Positions 8,003 through 17,195 are shown, counted from the first letter of the stretch. The stretch: DNA of 33,719 bases from an uncultured Lachnospiraceae bacterium (GCA_944381485.1 CALWLI010000020.1:1-33719); one strand, 5' to 3'. Notes: generated by a model not told the origin, from the letters alone. Numbers and translations are program-made.

Positions 8003-9025
8003 ATGAGAAGGGTATTGCTTGTGTGCACGGGAGGGACCATAGCATCGGGAAAGACAGCAAACGGCCTGTCCCCTGCACTTTCTGCGGAGGAGATACTGTC
8101 GTATATACCTGATATACGATCTTCAGGGGACATAAGCGTGGATGCTGTTCAGATATTTAATATAGACTCCACCAATATGACACCCTCCCACTGGTGCTCT
8201 ATAGTGGAGACCATTGAAAAGTATTATGAGGACTATGACGGCTTTGTTGTCTGCCACGGCACGGATACCATGGCCTACACCTCGGCGGCGCTGTCCTACA
8301 TGATAAGGAACTCCAACAAGCCCATAGTTATAACCGGATCCCAAAAGCCCATAAATCTGGATATCACAGACGGAAGAAAAAACCTTACCGACAGTATATT
8401 GTATGCTGCAAATGATGAATCCTCTGGGGTCAGCATAGTATTTGACGGAAATGTTATAGCCGGAACCAGAGCTAAAAAGATGAGGGCAAAGAGCTACAAC
8501 GCCTTTTACAGCGTGAATTTTCCGGAGCTTGCTGTGATCAGGGACGGAAAGATAATAAGATACCTTCCCCCGGAGAGGTATTCCGAGCCGGTAAGCTTTC
8601 TGAAGGAACTGTGTGAGAGCATAATAGTGCTGAAGCTTATCCCGGGAATGAGGCCGGATATACTTGAATATCTGTTTCAAAACTATGACTGCATAGTCAT
8701 AGAGAGTTTCGGTGTGGGAGGCATACCTGAAAAGCTTTCAGATGAGTTTTTCATACAGATGAACAAGTGGATATCAAAGGGCAAGATAGTCGTCATGGCC
8801 ACCCAGGTGGTGAACGAGGGCAGCAATATGGAGATATATGAGGTGGGGCAGAGGATAAAAAAGGCCTTCAATCTCATAGAGGCCTATGACATGACCCTGG
8901 AGGCCACCATAACAAAGCTGATGGTCCTTATGCACAGGTACAGGAACGACTACAAAAGCATAAGAAAGGCCTTCTATGAAACCGTAAACCACGACATATT
9001 ATATAAAGGAGATGAAAAGCTGTGA
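8003..9025 (+). CDS. ansA: Type I L-asparaginase
   Basis: This 340-residue enzyme hydrolyses L-asparagine to aspartate and ammonia. Both catalytic motifs are present: TGGTIAS (9-15) with the nucleophile T12, and HGTDT (85-89) with T87 and D88. There is no signal peptide, which fits the cytoplasmic type I class. Glutaminase activity or Glu-tRNA-Gln amidotransferase relatives (GatD) are less likely given the length and lack of an N-terminal extension. ATG 8003 follows GGAGGT (7987-7992). The ATG at 7985 has no ribosome site. Confidence 0.92.
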   Translation: MRRVLLVCTGGTIASGKTANGLSPALSAEEILSYIPDIRSSGDISVDAVQIFNIDSTNMTPSHWCSIVETIEKYYEDYDGFVVCHGTDTMAYTSAALSYMIRNSNKPIVITGSQKPINLDITDGRKNLTDSILYAANDESSGVSIVFDGNVIAGTRAKKMRAKSYNAFYSVNFPELAVIRDGKIIRYLPPERYSEPVSFLKELCESIIVLKLIPGMRPDILEYLFQNYDCIVIESFGVGGIPEKLSDEFFIQMNKWISKGKIVVMATQVVNEGSNMEIYEVGQRIKKAFNLIEAYDMTLEATITKLMVLMHRYRNDYKSIRKAFYETVNHDILYKGDEKL

Positions 9026-9384
9026 TAAAATTCAATCATTTTAACTTCAACGTACTGGACATGGAAAAGAGCATTAAATTTTATAATGACGCTCTGGGCC
9101 TTACTGTAAAGAGAGAAAAGAGGGATGAGAAGGGCTCCTACCGCATAGTCTATCTGACAGACGGAGTGACCGAATTCACCTTGGAGCTTACCTGGCTGAA
9201 GGACAGAAAAGAGCCCTATGATCTCGGAGATGAGGAGTTCCATGTGGCTTTAAAGACAGACGAATACGATGAGTGGCACAGACGCCACGAGGAGATGGGC
9301 TGCATATGCTTTGAGAACCCGGAGATGGGTATCTATTTCATAAATGATCCGGACGGATACTGGATAGAGATAGTTCCGGAATAA
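9022..9384 (+). CDS. Glyoxalase-fold (VOC) protein, probable lactoylglutathione-lyase type
   Basis: This 120-residue protein has two beta-alpha-beta-beta-beta modules. The four metal ligands expected for glyoxalase I are in place: H6 (FNHFNF), E55 in the TLELTW strand, H74 (EFHVAL) and E116 (DGYWIEIV). A methylglyoxal-detoxifying role is plausible, although the thiol cofactor in such an anaerobe is unclear. The GTG start overlaps the ansA stop by four bases and has AAAGGAGA nine bases upstream, so the two genes are translationally coupled. Confidence 0.82.
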   Translation: MIKFNHFNFNVLDMEKSIKFYNDALGLTVKREKRDEKGSYRIVYLTDGVTEFTLELTWLKDRKEPYDLGDEEFHVALKTDEYDEWHRRHEEMGCICFENPEMGIYFINDPDGYWIEIVPE

Positions 9385-9432
9385 GATCCTTCCGGTTAGC
9401 AGAGCCTAAAAATTAAGATTTAATAAAATATA

Positions 9433-9460
9433 TTGACTTGAAGTGAATAGTTATTATAAT
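9433..9460 (+). promoter_or_regulatory. Sigma-A promoter of the fatty-acid operon
   Basis: TTGACT (9433-9438) and a perfect TATAAT (9455-9460) are separated by 16 bases, in an A/T-rich gap of 162 bases between the glyoxalase-fold gene and fabH. Transcription should begin near 9466-9468, directly on the FabT-type palindrome. Confidence 0.88.
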
Positions 9461-9465
9461 AATAC

Positions 9466-9478
9466 TTTGAAATTCAAA
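9466..9478. promoter_or_regulatory. FabT operator
   Basis: TTTGAAATTCAAA is a 6-1-6 perfect palindrome and fits the FabT pattern TTTGA-N3-TCAAA known from streptococci and lactococci. It starts five bases after the -10 box and covers the predicted transcription start, an ideal place for repression. A FabT-family gene lies at the far end of the same locus (19097). A lone half site ATCAAA follows at 9489-9494. Confidence 0.82.
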
Positions 9479-9546
9479 ACATATTGTCATCAAAGTATTT
9501 TCAGTGGTATCTGAAAAATATAATTTTCCGGAGATTGGAACATATT

Positions 9547-10536
9547 ATGACAGCTGAAATAATTTCGACAGGGGCATATGTACCCGAAAAAACAGTGACA
9601 AATGATGATCTTGCAAAGGTCATGGATACAAATGACGAGTGGATAAGGACTCGCACAGGCATAGGCGAGAGGCATATTGCCGACGAGGAATTCCCTGCCG
9701 AGGAAAAGGGCTTTCTCTTGGCTCTGGGAGCCTGCAGAAAGGCTATCGAGAATGCGGAGGCAAGGCCTGAAGGTGAGAAGGCTTCCTTCAGAGAGAAAAA
9801 TGATATCGATTTGGTAATTGTTGCCACCAGCACTCCGGATTTCAGCTTTCCCGCAACAGCCTGCAGACTGCAGGAGGCCTTAGGGCTTGAGAGAGCGGGA
9901 GCCTTTGACATGAGTCTTGCCTGCACCGGATTCATAGCTGCCTTGAGCGTTGCCGATGCCTATATAAGATCAGGGGTGTACAAAAACATTCTGGTGGTAG
10001 GAGTGGACGTGCTCTCGAGGCTCATAGATTGGTCTGACAGAGGCACCGCAGTGCTTTTCGGAGACGGTGCGGGAGCAGCCATACTGAGCGCATCCTCAGG
10101 GGAAAGCGGAATCATAAAGACAGTGCTTCACTCTGCGGGAAGCGGTGACAAGGCCCTATACAGCAAGGCCATGTACTTTAATGAGGCCGACAAGGCCTGC
10201 ATGGCCATGGACGGAAAGAGGGTGTATGACTTTGCCGTAAGGAAGACTCCCGAGGTCATAAGAGAGGCGGCAGAAGCCGGAAAGTGTGAGGAGATAAAGT
10301 ACTACATACTTCACCAGGCAAATATCAGGATAATAGAGGCTGTGTCCAAGAGACTGAAGGAGCCCATGGACAAGTTCCCCCACAATATAGAGAGGTACGG
10401 AAACACCTCGGGGGCAAGTATCCCGATAATGCTGGATGAGCTTGTGAGAGAAGGAAAGATCTCAAGGGGGGATATGCTCTGCTTTGCAGGCTTCGGAGCG
10501 GGCCTTGCCTATGGAGCTGTGCTTCTCAAGTATTGA
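9547..10536 (+). CDS. fabH: 3-oxoacyl-ACP synthase III
   Basis: FabH condenses an acyl-CoA primer with malonyl-ACP and so starts fatty-acid chains. This 329-residue protein has the catalytic triad C126 (SLACTGF), H256 (LHQAN) and N286 (GNTSGA). A short charged insert, about 70-84, sits before the NDIDLVIVAT strand. Chosen start: ATG 9547, giving the typical MTAEIISTGAYVPEK beginning. GGAA lies six bases upstream and CCGGAG thirteen, so the ribosome site is only moderate. The leader of about 80 bases carries the operator. It is the first gene of the locus and is followed by a second promoter for acpP. Confidence 0.95.
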   Translation: MTAEIISTGAYVPEKTVTNDDLAKVMDTNDEWIRTRTGIGERHIADEEFPAEEKGFLLALGACRKAIENAEARPEGEKASFREKNDIDLVIVATSTPDFSFPATACRLQEALGLERAGAFDMSLACTGFIAALSVADAYIRSGVYKNILVVGVDVLSRLIDWSDRGTAVLFGDGAGAAILSASSGESGIIKTVLHSAGSGDKALYSKAMYFNEADKACMAMDGKRVYDFAVRKTPEVIREAAEAGKCEEIKYYILHQANIRIIEAVSKRLKEPMDKFPHNIERYGNTSGASIPIMLDELVREGKISRGDMLCFAGFGAGLAYGAVLLKY

Positions 10537-10565
10537 TTGACAAAAGCTTATTAATAACATATATA
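10537..10565 (+). promoter_or_regulatory. Internal promoter for acpP
   Basis: A perfect TTGACA -35 (10537-10542) begins right after the fabH stop codon. TATATA (10560-10565) follows after a 17-base spacer. The gap is A/T-rich and carries no FabT-type palindrome, so acpP may be made even when fabH transcription is repressed. Confidence 0.72.
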
Positions 10566-10607
10566 GAAATAGTATAAATTTATTTATAAACGAAGGAGAG
10601 AAAAGCT

Positions 10608-10841
10608 ATGTTGGAGAAAATGAAGGAAATTATTGCTGATCAGTTGGGAGTAAACGCTGAGGAAGTGACAATGGAGTCAAACTTCAAGGATGATCTTGGA
10701 GCTGATTCACTGGACCTCTTTGAGCTGGTTACAAACCTGGAGGATGAGTACGGAGTTGAGATACCTGCAGAGGATCTTGAGAACATGGCCACAGTGGGAG
10801 ACGTTATCAACTATCTTAAAGCAAAAGGTGTGGAAGACTAG
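10608..10841 (+). CDS. acpP: Acyl carrier protein
   Basis: This 77-residue acidic protein has the phosphopantetheine attachment motif GADSLD with S34. It carries growing acyl chains between all Fab enzymes, and its long-chain acyl form is the expected co-repressor of FabT. The ribosome site AAGGAGAG sits just before the ATG. The gene has its own promoter upstream and a hairpin with a T tract downstream, so its transcript may be made partly as a separate, abundant unit. Confidence 0.97.
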   Translation: MLEKMKEIIADQLGVNAEEVTMESNFKDDLGADSLDLFELVTNLEDEYGVEIPAEDLENMATVGDVINYLKAKGVED

Positions 10842-10844
10842 TCA

Positions 10845-10875
10845 GGAAAGCTTAAAAAGCTTTCCCGGCTTTTTT
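10845..10875 (+). terminator. Partial terminator or attenuator after acpP
   Basis: GGAAAGCTT (10845-10853) pairs perfectly with AAGCTTTCC (10857-10865). CCGG and a run of six T follow. A second, mutually exclusive stem, AAAAAGC (10854-10860) with GCTTTTT (10868-10874), uses the same bases. Either form could end part of the transcripts. Since fabK follows after only 15 bases and has no promoter of its own, read-through must occur. Confidence 0.7.
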
Positions 10876-10889
10876 CCGGAGGGATGCAG

Positions 10890-11822
10890 ATGAAGACAAG
10901 AATTACAGAATTACTCGGGACAGAATATCCCATAATACAGGGCGGAATGGCATGGGTGGCAGAGCAGCATCTGGCTGCAGCCGTTTCCAATGCCGGAGGC
11001 TTGGGAGTTATAGGCGGGGCAAATGCACCGGGCGAAGTGGTGAGGGACATGATCAGGCAGTGCCGTGAGATGACTGACAAGCCCTTCGGCGTAAATGTAA
11101 TGCTCATGAGTCCGTATGCTCCGGATGTGGCCAAGGTAGTTGTGGAAGAGGGAGTAAAGGTAGTATTTCCCGGAGCGGGAAATCCCGGGCAGTACATAGA
11201 AATGTGGAAGCAGGCCGGAATAACCGTGATCCCGGTGGTTGCCTCGGTGGCCCTTGCAAGGATGATGGAAAAGGCTGGGGTGGACGCAGTCGTGGCCGAG
11301 GGCACCGAGTCCGGAGGACATATAGGTGAAGCTACTACCATGACTCTTGTACCTCAGGTGGTGGACGCCGTGAAGATACCTGTTATCGCAGCAGGAGGCA
11401 TAGCTGACGGAAGAGGAATGGCGGCAGCCCTTATGCTGGGAGCAGAGGGTGTCCAGGTGGGTACCAGGTTCGTGGCCTCAAAGGAGGCGGTGGTTCATCA
11501 GAACTACAAGGATAAGATAGTAAACGCCAAGGACATCGACTCCACAGTCACAGGAAGGAGCCACGGACATCCTGTCAGAGGTCTCAGAAACCAAATGACG
11601 AGAGAGTACCTGAAGCTTGAAGCCGAGGGAAAGCCTTTTGAGGAGCTGGAGCACCTTACTCTGGGAGCTCTGAGAAGAGCTGTTCAGGAGGGAGATGTAA
11701 AGACCGGCACAGTGATGGCAGGACAGATCGCAGGTCTTATACACGATATAGAATCCTGCGAGGACATAGTTCACAACATGTCAGATGAGTGTGAAAAGCT
11801 TTTAAATAAAAAATGGAGTTAA
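10890..11822 (+). CDS. fabK: Enoyl-ACP reductase II (FMN-dependent)
   Basis: FabK reduces trans-2-enoyl-ACP in the last step of each elongation round, using NAD(P)H and FMN. It is the flavin-dependent, triclosan-insensitive alternative to FabI, and no FabI is seen in the window. This 310-residue protein starts MKTRITELLGTEYPIIQGGMAW and has the catalytic H144 in ESGGHIGE at the same position as in pneumococcal FabK, plus the glycine-rich phosphate-binding segments IAAGGIADG and GAEGVQVGTRF. ATG 10890 is preferred since CCGGAGGG ends just before ATG 10884, leaving no room for initiation there. Confidence 0.95.
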   Translation: MKTRITELLGTEYPIIQGGMAWVAEQHLAAAVSNAGGLGVIGGANAPGEVVRDMIRQCREMTDKPFGVNVMLMSPYAPDVAKVVVEEGVKVVFPGAGNPGQYIEMWKQAGITVIPVVASVALARMMEKAGVDAVVAEGTESGGHIGEATTMTLVPQVVDAVKIPVIAAGGIADGRGMAAALMLGAEGVQVGTRFVASKEAVVHQNYKDKIVNAKDIDSTVTGRSHGHPVRGLRNQMTREYLKLEAEGKPFEELEHLTLGALRRAVQEGDVKTGTVMAGQIAGLIHDIESCEDIVHNMSDECEKLLNKKWS

Positions 11823-11824
11823 AA

Positions 11825-12778
11825 ATGGGAAAGACAGCTTTCATCTACCCCGGACAGGGGGCACAGTACATAGGAATGGGCAGAGAGCTCTACGACAGCA
11901 GCGATGCGGTGAGGGAGCTCTACAGCAGTGCCTGCGATGTGCTGGGCTATAACATATCTGAAATATGTTTTGAGGAAAACAAGCTTTTGGATAAGACCGA
12001 GTATACCCAGCCTGCAATGGTGCTCATGGAGCTGGCGGCCACAAAGCTTCTCAAGGAGAGGACAGGCCTTAAGGCTGATATAAGCGCAGGCCTGAGCCTG
12101 GGCGAGTACAGCGCCATAGCAGAGGCTGGAGCCATGGACATACTTGAGGCGGTCAGTCTTGTGAGCATAAGGGGAAAACTGATGGAAGAGGCTGTTCCCG
12201 AGGGCAGAGGAGCCATGGCGGCGGTCCTCGGCCTTGATCAAAAGACCATAGAAGAGATCGTTTCGGACACGGAAGGGGCATACATAGCGAACTACAACTG
12301 CCCCGGACAGACAGTTATAACAGGAAGAGCCGAGGCCGTGGAAAAGGCAGCGGAAAAGCTGACGGCAGGAGGGGCAAAGAGAGTGGTCAAGCTGAACGTA
12401 TCAGGCCCCTTCCACTCTCCTCTTCTTGAGACTGCCGGAGAGAGGCTGTCACAGGTCCTCTCGCAGTCGGAATTCAAAGCTCTCTCCCACCCCTACATCT
12501 CCAATGTGACCGGGGATTATGTAAGGGACAAGGAGGAGATAAAACCGCTTCTTGTGAGACAGATATCATCATCGGTGAGATGGCAGCAGAGCATTGAGCT
12601 CATGATAGAGGAGGGAGTGGATACCTTCGTAGAGATAGGTCCCGGAAAGACACTCTCGGGCTTCATGAAAAAGATCACGAGAAGTTTTGAAAACAAGGAT
12701 AAGGTAGAAAACATCAGGGTACTCAATATAGAGAAGCCTGAAGACATAGAGAAGGCCGGAGGTATATTAAATGCTTAA
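11825..12778 (+). CDS. fabD: Malonyl-CoA:ACP transacylase
   Basis: FabD moves malonyl from CoA to ACP to supply the elongation unit. This 317-residue protein shows YPGQGAQ (8-13), the nucleophile S91 in [10 protein letters not shown]116 in the malonate-binding RGKLM, and H197 in GPFHSPLL. The start at ATG 11825 follows GGAG (11815-11818) and lies two bases after the fabK stop. An ATG four codons upstream would overlap fabK and lacks a ribosome site. fabG begins inside its last codons. Confidence 0.96.
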   Translation: MGKTAFIYPGQGAQYIGMGRELYDSSDAVRELYSSACDVLGYNISEICFEENKLLDKTEYTQPAMVLMELAATKLLKERTGLKADISAGLSLGEYSAIAEAGAMDILEAVSLVSIRGKLMEEAVPEGRGAMAAVLGLDQKTIEEIVSDTEGAYIANYNCPGQTVITGRAEAVEKAAEKLTAGGAKRVVKLNVSGPFHSPLLETAGERLSQVLSQSEFKALSHPYISNVTGDYVRDKEEIKPLLVRQISSSVRWQQSIELMIEEGVDTFVEIGPGKTLSGFMKKITRSFENKDKVENIRVLNIEKPEDIEKAGGILNA

Positions 12779-13511
12779 TGGCAAGACAGCCCTTGTAACA
12801 GGAGCGTCAAAGGGCATAGGAAGAGCTACAGCTCTGCTTCTCGCCGAGCTGGGAGCAGCTGTAATAGTTAATTACAACGGTTCCGCGGACAAGGCGGAGG
12901 AGGTTGTAAAGGAGATCTGCGATAAGGGCGGCAAAGCTGTCGCCATAAAGTGCAATGTTTCGGATTTTTCTGAAGCGGAGGCTATGATATCAAAGATCGT
13001 TGAGGACTTCGGACGCATAGACATACTTGTAAACAATGCGGGGATAACCAGGGACGGACTCCTTATGCGAATGAGTGAGGAGGACTTTGACAGGGTTATA
13101 GAGACTAATCTTAAGGGAAGCTTCAACTGCATAAGACATGCGTCAAAATACATGATAAAGCAGAGATGCGGAAGGATCATCAACATCTCCTCCGTATCAG
13201 GAGTTATGGGAAATGCCGGACAGGCAAACTACTCGGCCTCAAAGGCAGGCATAATAGGACTTACAAAGTCTGCCGCAAGAGAGCTGGCATCAAGGGGCAT
13301 AACAGTAAATGCCGTTGCTCCGGGCTTCATAGAGACGGACATGACGGATGCCTTAAGTGAAAAGGTTAAGACTGCCGTAACCGAGCAGATACCCCTTAAG
13401 CACTTCGGAAAGCCTGAGGATGTGGCCCGGACCGTAGCCTTTTTGGCTGAGGAAAATAGCGGATATATAACAGGACAGGTCATCTGTGTAGACGGCGGAA
13501 TGGCCATGTAA
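12771..13511 (+). CDS. fabG: 3-oxoacyl-ACP reductase
   Basis: FabG reduces 3-oxoacyl-ACP with NADPH. This 246-residue short-chain dehydrogenase has the nucleotide-binding TGASKGIG (10-17), NNAG (88-91), the catalytic residues N113, S141, Y154 and K158 (YSASK) and the C-terminal [14 protein letters not shown]. It overlaps the end of fabD by eight bases, with GGAGG placed inside fabD, which indicates coupled translation. Confidence 0.96.
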   Translation: MLNGKTALVTGASKGIGRATALLLAELGAAVIVNYNGSADKAEEVVKEICDKGGKAVAIKCNVSDFSEAEAMISKIVEDFGRIDILVNNAGITRDGLLMRMSEEDFDRVIETNLKGSFNCIRHASKYMIKQRCGRIINISSVSGVMGNAGQANYSASKAGIIGLTKSAARELASRGITVNAVAPGFIETDMTDALSEKVKTAVTEQIPLKHFGKPEDVARTVAFLAEENSGYITGQVICVDGGMAM

Positions 13512-13561
13512 ATTTCATTTCATAAATATAACCGGACAGGTATATCCGGGAAGAGGTGGAT

Positions 13562-14800
13562 ATGTCAAGGAGAGTTGTAATAACCGGAATGGGAGCCATC
13601 ACTCCCATCGGAAACAGTGTGGAGGAATTCTGGGACAGCCTTAAGGCAGGCAGACCCGGCATCGGAGCTATAACATATTTTGACACGGCCGACTTTAAGG
13701 TAAAGCTGGCGGCAGAGGTCAAGGATTTTGACATGAGCAAGCTTCCTGATGAGAAGGCGGCAAAGAGGATGGAGCCCTTCTCGAGATATGCGGTGGCAGC
13801 TGCAGGTGAAGCTCTTAAAGATGCCGGTATAGATGTGGAGAAAGAGGATCCTTTCAGAGTAGGAGTATCTGTGGGCTCAGGCATAGGCGGAATGCAGATC
13901 ATGGAGGACGGAGAGAAAAAGCTTCTGGAGAAGGGGCCCTCAAGGGTTGATCCCCTGCTCATACCCCGCATGATAAGCAATATGGCCGCAGGAAATATAG
14001 CCATAGCCTACGGACTTAAGGGAAAGAACATAAATGTGGTCACAGCCTGCGCCACAGGCTCCCACTGTATAGGTGAGGCTTTCAGATCCATACAGTACGG
14101 AGATGCGGAGGTGATGCTTGCGGGAGGAACGGAGGCATCCATAACACCTCTTTCAGTGGCGGGCTTCACAAAGATAACTGCTCTTACCACAGCTGAGGAC
14201 CCTTTGAGAGCATCCATACCCTTTGACAAGGAGAGATCAGGATTTGTAATGGGTGAGGGAGCAGGCATAGTAGTCCTGGAGGAGCTGGAGCATGCAAAGA
14301 AGAGAGGTGCCCATATCTACGCGGAGATCAAGGGATACGGAGCTACCTGCGATGCCTATCACATAACCTCCCCTGCCGAGGACGGAAGCGGAGCCGCAAA
14401 GGCCATGGAGTACGCCATAAAGGACGGCGGGCTTAAACCTGAGGACATCGACTATATAAATGCTCACGGAACAAGCACTCACCACAACGATCTCTTTGAG
14501 ACCAGAGCCATAAAGCTTGCCTTCGGAGATCACGCAGGAAAGCTTAAGATAAATTCAACAAAGTCCATGACAGGCCATCTTTTGGGAGCGGCAGGAGGCA
14601 TAGAGTTCATAGCCTGCGTAAAGTCCATTACCGACAGCTTTATACATAAGACGGCAGGACTTACGGTAAGAGATGAGGAATTGGATCTGGATTACTGCAT
14701 GGGAGAGGGCTTCGAGATGGAAGTAAACAATGTCATAAGCAACTCTCTCGGATTCGGAGGACATAATGCCAGCCTTCTAGTTTCCAAATTCAGAGAATAA
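13562..14800 (+). CDS. fabF: 3-oxoacyl-ACP synthase II
   Basis: FabF condenses malonyl-ACP with growing acyl-ACP. This 412-residue protein has the catalytic C163 (TACATGSH), H302 (NAHGTSTHHND) and H339 (MTGHLLGAAGG) and ends with the typical SNSLGFGGHNASLLV. ATG 13562 gives the family start MSRRVVITGMGAITPIG. The GTG two codons earlier is less likely because it would overlap the ribosome site AGAGGTGG. The 50-base gap after fabG has no clear promoter. Confidence 0.96.
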   Translation: MSRRVVITGMGAITPIGNSVEEFWDSLKAGRPGIGAITYFDTADFKVKLAAEVKDFDMSKLPDEKAAKRMEPFSRYAVAAAGEALKDAGIDVEKEDPFRVGVSVGSGIGGMQIMEDGEKKLLEKGPSRVDPLLIPRMISNMAAGNIAIAYGLKGKNINVVTACATGSHCIGEAFRSIQYGDAEVMLAGGTEASITPLSVAGFTKITALTTAEDPLRASIPFDKERSGFVMGEGAGIVVLEELEHAKKRGAHIYAEIKGYGATCDAYHITSPAEDGSGAAKAMEYAIKDGGLKPEDIDYINAHGTSTHHNDLFETRAIKLAFGDHAGKLKINSTKSMTGHLLGAAGGIEFIACVKSITDSFIHKTAGLTVRDEELDLDYCMGEGFEMEVNNVISNSLGFGGHNASLLVSKFRE

Positions 14801-14818
14801 TTTCGGAGGGGATAAATT

Positions 14819-15304
14819 ATGAAAGCAGAAGAAATCATCACAATAATGAAGGCCATGGAAGAGCATGACCTGAGCAGCTTCGAGCTCTGCGAGGGCAACT
14901 TGAGACTGGCCTTAAGAAGAGGACATGAGCCTGTAATACTTCAGCAGAATGCCGGAGCGGCACCCCTTCCCGCAATGTCTTTGCCTGCAGCAGCAAATGA
15001 AGCCCTTAAGGAGAGCCCGGAGGAGAAGCTTCCTGAGCCTTCAAAGGAGGAAGCTTCAAAGGACAAGGGAGGAAACATAGTAAAGTCTCCTCTTGTGGGA
15101 ACCTTTTATGCTGCGGCATCGCCGGAGGAGGAGCCCTTTGTAAAGCCCGGAGACAAGGTGAAGAAGGGTCAGGTGCTCGGCATCATAGAGGCTATGAAGC
15201 TGATGAACGAGATAGAATCGGAGTTTGACGGAACTGTTGAGGAGATACTGGTAAACAACGAGGATGTGGTTGAGTACGGACAGCCTCTGTTCAGGATAGC
15301 TTGA
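14819..15304 (+). CDS. accB: Biotin carboxyl carrier protein of acetyl-CoA carboxylase
   Basis: This 161-residue subunit has an N-terminal helical part (1-45), an Ala/Pro/Glu-rich flexible linker (about 46-86) and a biotinyl domain (87-161) with the attachment motif EAMKLM, K127 being the biotinylated lysine. It shuttles carboxyl groups from AccC to the carboxyltransferase. The ribosome site CGGAGGGG precedes the ATG. No biotin ligase gene is in the window. Confidence 0.96.
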   Translation: MKAEEIITIMKAMEEHDLSSFELCEGNLRLALRRGHEPVILQQNAGAAPLPAMSLPAAANEALKESPEEKLPEPSKEEASKDKGGNIVKSPLVGTFYAAASPEEEPFVKPGDKVKKGQVLGIIEAMKLMNEIESEFDGTVEEILVNNEDVVEYGQPLFRIA

Positions 15305-15320
15305 TCGGATCCGTTATTTG

Positions 15321-15342
15321 GGGCTGCCCTTTAAGGCAGTCC
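15321..15342 (+). other. Hairpin in the accB-fabZ gap
   Basis: GGGCTGCC (15321-15328) pairs with GGCAGTCC (15335-15342), with one G-U and a six-base loop. No T tract follows (TATAAAATTT only), so it is a poor terminator. It may be an mRNA-processing or stability element. Confidence 0.45.
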
Positions 15343-15393
15343 TATAAAATTTAAGGGCCTGAAATTACAAAGGGAATTAAGGGAGAAAAGACC

Positions 15394-15816
15394 ATGATGG
15401 GAATAAAAGAAATAATGGAGATAATACCTCACAGACATCCTTTCCTTCTTGTGGACAGCATAGAGGAGCTGGTGCCGGGTGAGAAGGCGGTAGGTTATAA
15501 ATGTGTTACGTTTGACGAGCCCTATTTCAGGGGACACTTCCCCGGAGAGCCGGTAATGCCGGGAGTGCTCATAATAGAGGCTCTGGCTCAGACGGGAGCT
15601 GTGGCCATACTCTCACAGGAGGACATGAAGGGAAAGACGGCTTACTTTGGAGCCATAAACTCGGCAAAATTCAAAAAAAAGGTGGTTCCCGGGGACAAGC
15701 TCAGGCTTGAGTGCGAGATCATAAAGAAAAAGGGCCCTATAGGAGTGGGCAAGGCTGTTGCCACAGTTGACGGAAAGGTAGCCGCCATGGCGGAGCTTAC
15801 CTTTGTTGCGGGCTAA
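15394..15816 (+). CDS. fabZ: 3-hydroxyacyl-ACP dehydratase
   Basis: FabZ removes water from 3-hydroxyacyl-ACP to give the enoyl form for FabK. This 140-residue hot-dog-fold protein has the N-terminal [12 protein letters not shown] and the catalytic pair H48 ([12 protein letters not shown]) and E62 (IIEALAQ). No fabA or fabM is nearby, so how unsaturated chains are made is not shown here. ATG 15394 has GGGAG eight bases upstream. A second ATG follows one codon later. Confidence 0.96.
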   Translation: MMGIKEIMEIIPHRHPFLLVDSIEELVPGEKAVGYKCVTFDEPYFRGHFPGEPVMPGVLIIEALAQTGAVAILSQEDMKGKTAYFGAINSAKFKKKVVPGDKLRLECEIIKKKGPIGVGKAVATVDGKVAAMAELTFVAG

Positions 15817-15827
15817 GGAGGATACAA

Positions 15828-17195
15828 ATGTTCGGTAAAGTTTTGATAGCAAACCGAGGCGAGATAGCTGTAAGGATAATAAGGGCCCTGAGAGAGATGG
15901 GCATAAGGTCTGTGGCCGTCTACTCGGAGGCGGACAGAGACAGCCTCCACACCATACTTGCAGACGAGGCAATATGTATAGGACCCGCGAATTCCTCCGA
16001 GAGCTATTTGAATATGAGCGCCATAATATCCGCTGCTGCAGCGGTAAAGGCTGAGGCCATACATCCCGGCTTCGGCTTTCTCTCGGAGAATGCGAAGTTT
16101 GCGGATCTGTGCAGGCAATGTAACATCAAATTCATAGGACCTTCTCCCGAGATAATAGACAAGATGGGAAATAAGTCCGAGGCGAGAAACACCATGGCAG
16201 CGGCGGGCGTTCCCGTAATACCCGGAACCAAGGAAGCTTTGTATGATGCAGATAAAGCTCTCTTACAGGCAAAGAACATAGGCTTTCCTGTAATAATAAA
16301 GGCTTCAGCAGGGGGCGGAGGCCGAGGAATGAGAGTGGCCGAGAGCGAGGATGGCTTCAAGGAAGCCTTCAATGCCGCACAGCTGGAGGCGGAGAAGGGC
16401 TTCGGTGACAACAGCATGTATATTGAAAAATATATAAAGAAGCCCAGACACATAGAATTCCAGATCATGGCGGATTCCTTCGGGAATGTGGTCCATCTGG
16501 GAGAGAGAGACTGCTCTATTCAGAGGAGACATCAGAAGGTGCTGGAGGAATCCCCCTGCGATGTCATAAGCCCGGAGCTCAGAGAGAGGATGGGTGAGAC
16601 CGCCGTCAAGGCTGCAAAGGCTGTGGGATACGAGAATGCGGGAACCATAGAATTTCTCTTGGACGAGGACAAGAGCTTTTACTTTATGGAGATGAACACC
16701 CGTATCCAGGTGGAGCACCCGGTGACAGAGTTTGTCTCAGGAGTAGATCTCATAAAGGAACAGATAAGGGTGGCTGCAGGAGAAAAGCTCTCTGTAAAGC
16801 CTGAGGACATAAAGATAAAGGGCCATGCCATTGAGTGCAGGATAAACGCGGAAAATCCGGCAAAGAACTTCAGGCCATGCCCCGGAAAGATAACAGATAT
16901 CCATCTTCCCGGAGGAAACGGAGTGAGGATAGACAGCCATATATACAGTGATTACTCGGTTCCCCCCAACTATGACTCCATGCTTTTAAAGCTCATAGTT
17001 TACGGAAAGGACAGAAAAGAGGCCATAGCAAAGATGCGCTCTGCCCTGGGGGAGCTGGTCATTGAGGGTATAGACACAAATATAGATTTTGAGTACGACA
17101 TAATAAACAGCAAGGCCTTTGAGGACGGGGATATAAGCACCGACTTCATACCGAAATATTTTCCCGAGTACGTAAAGGGAGCGAAGAACCTATAG
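15828..17195 (+). CDS. accC: Biotin carboxylase of acetyl-CoA carboxylase
   Basis: This 455-residue ATP-grasp enzyme carboxylates the biotin on AccB with bicarbonate and ATP. It begins MFGKVLIANRGEIAVR and shows HPGFGFLSEN, the glycine-rich ATP loop KASAGGGGRGMR, the catalytic stretch MEMNTRIQVEHPVTE and the C-terminal PPNYDSMLLKLIVYG. Length is normal for the family. Its ribosome site AAGGAGG overlaps the fabZ stop codon. Confidence 0.97.
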   Translation: MFGKVLIANRGEIAVRIIRALREMGIRSVAVYSEADRDSLHTILADEAICIGPANSSESYLNMSAIISAAAAVKAEAIHPGFGFLSENAKFADLCRQCNIKFIGPSPEIIDKMGNKSEARNTMAAAGVPVIPGTKEALYDADKALLQAKNIGFPVIIKASAGGGGRGMRVAESEDGFKEAFNAAQLEAEKGFGDNSMYIEKYIKKPRHIEFQIMADSFGNVVHLGERDCSIQRRHQKVLEESPCDVISPELRERMGETAVKAAKAVGYENAGTIEFLLDEDKSFYFMEMNTRIQVEHPVTEFVSGVDLIKEQIRVAAGEKLSVKPEDIKIKGHAIECRINAENPAKNFRPCPGKITDIHLPGGNGVRIDSHIYSDYSVPPNYDSMLLKLIVYGKDRKEAIAKMRSALGELVIEGIDTNIDFEYDIINSKAFEDGDISTDFIPKYFPEYVKGAKNL

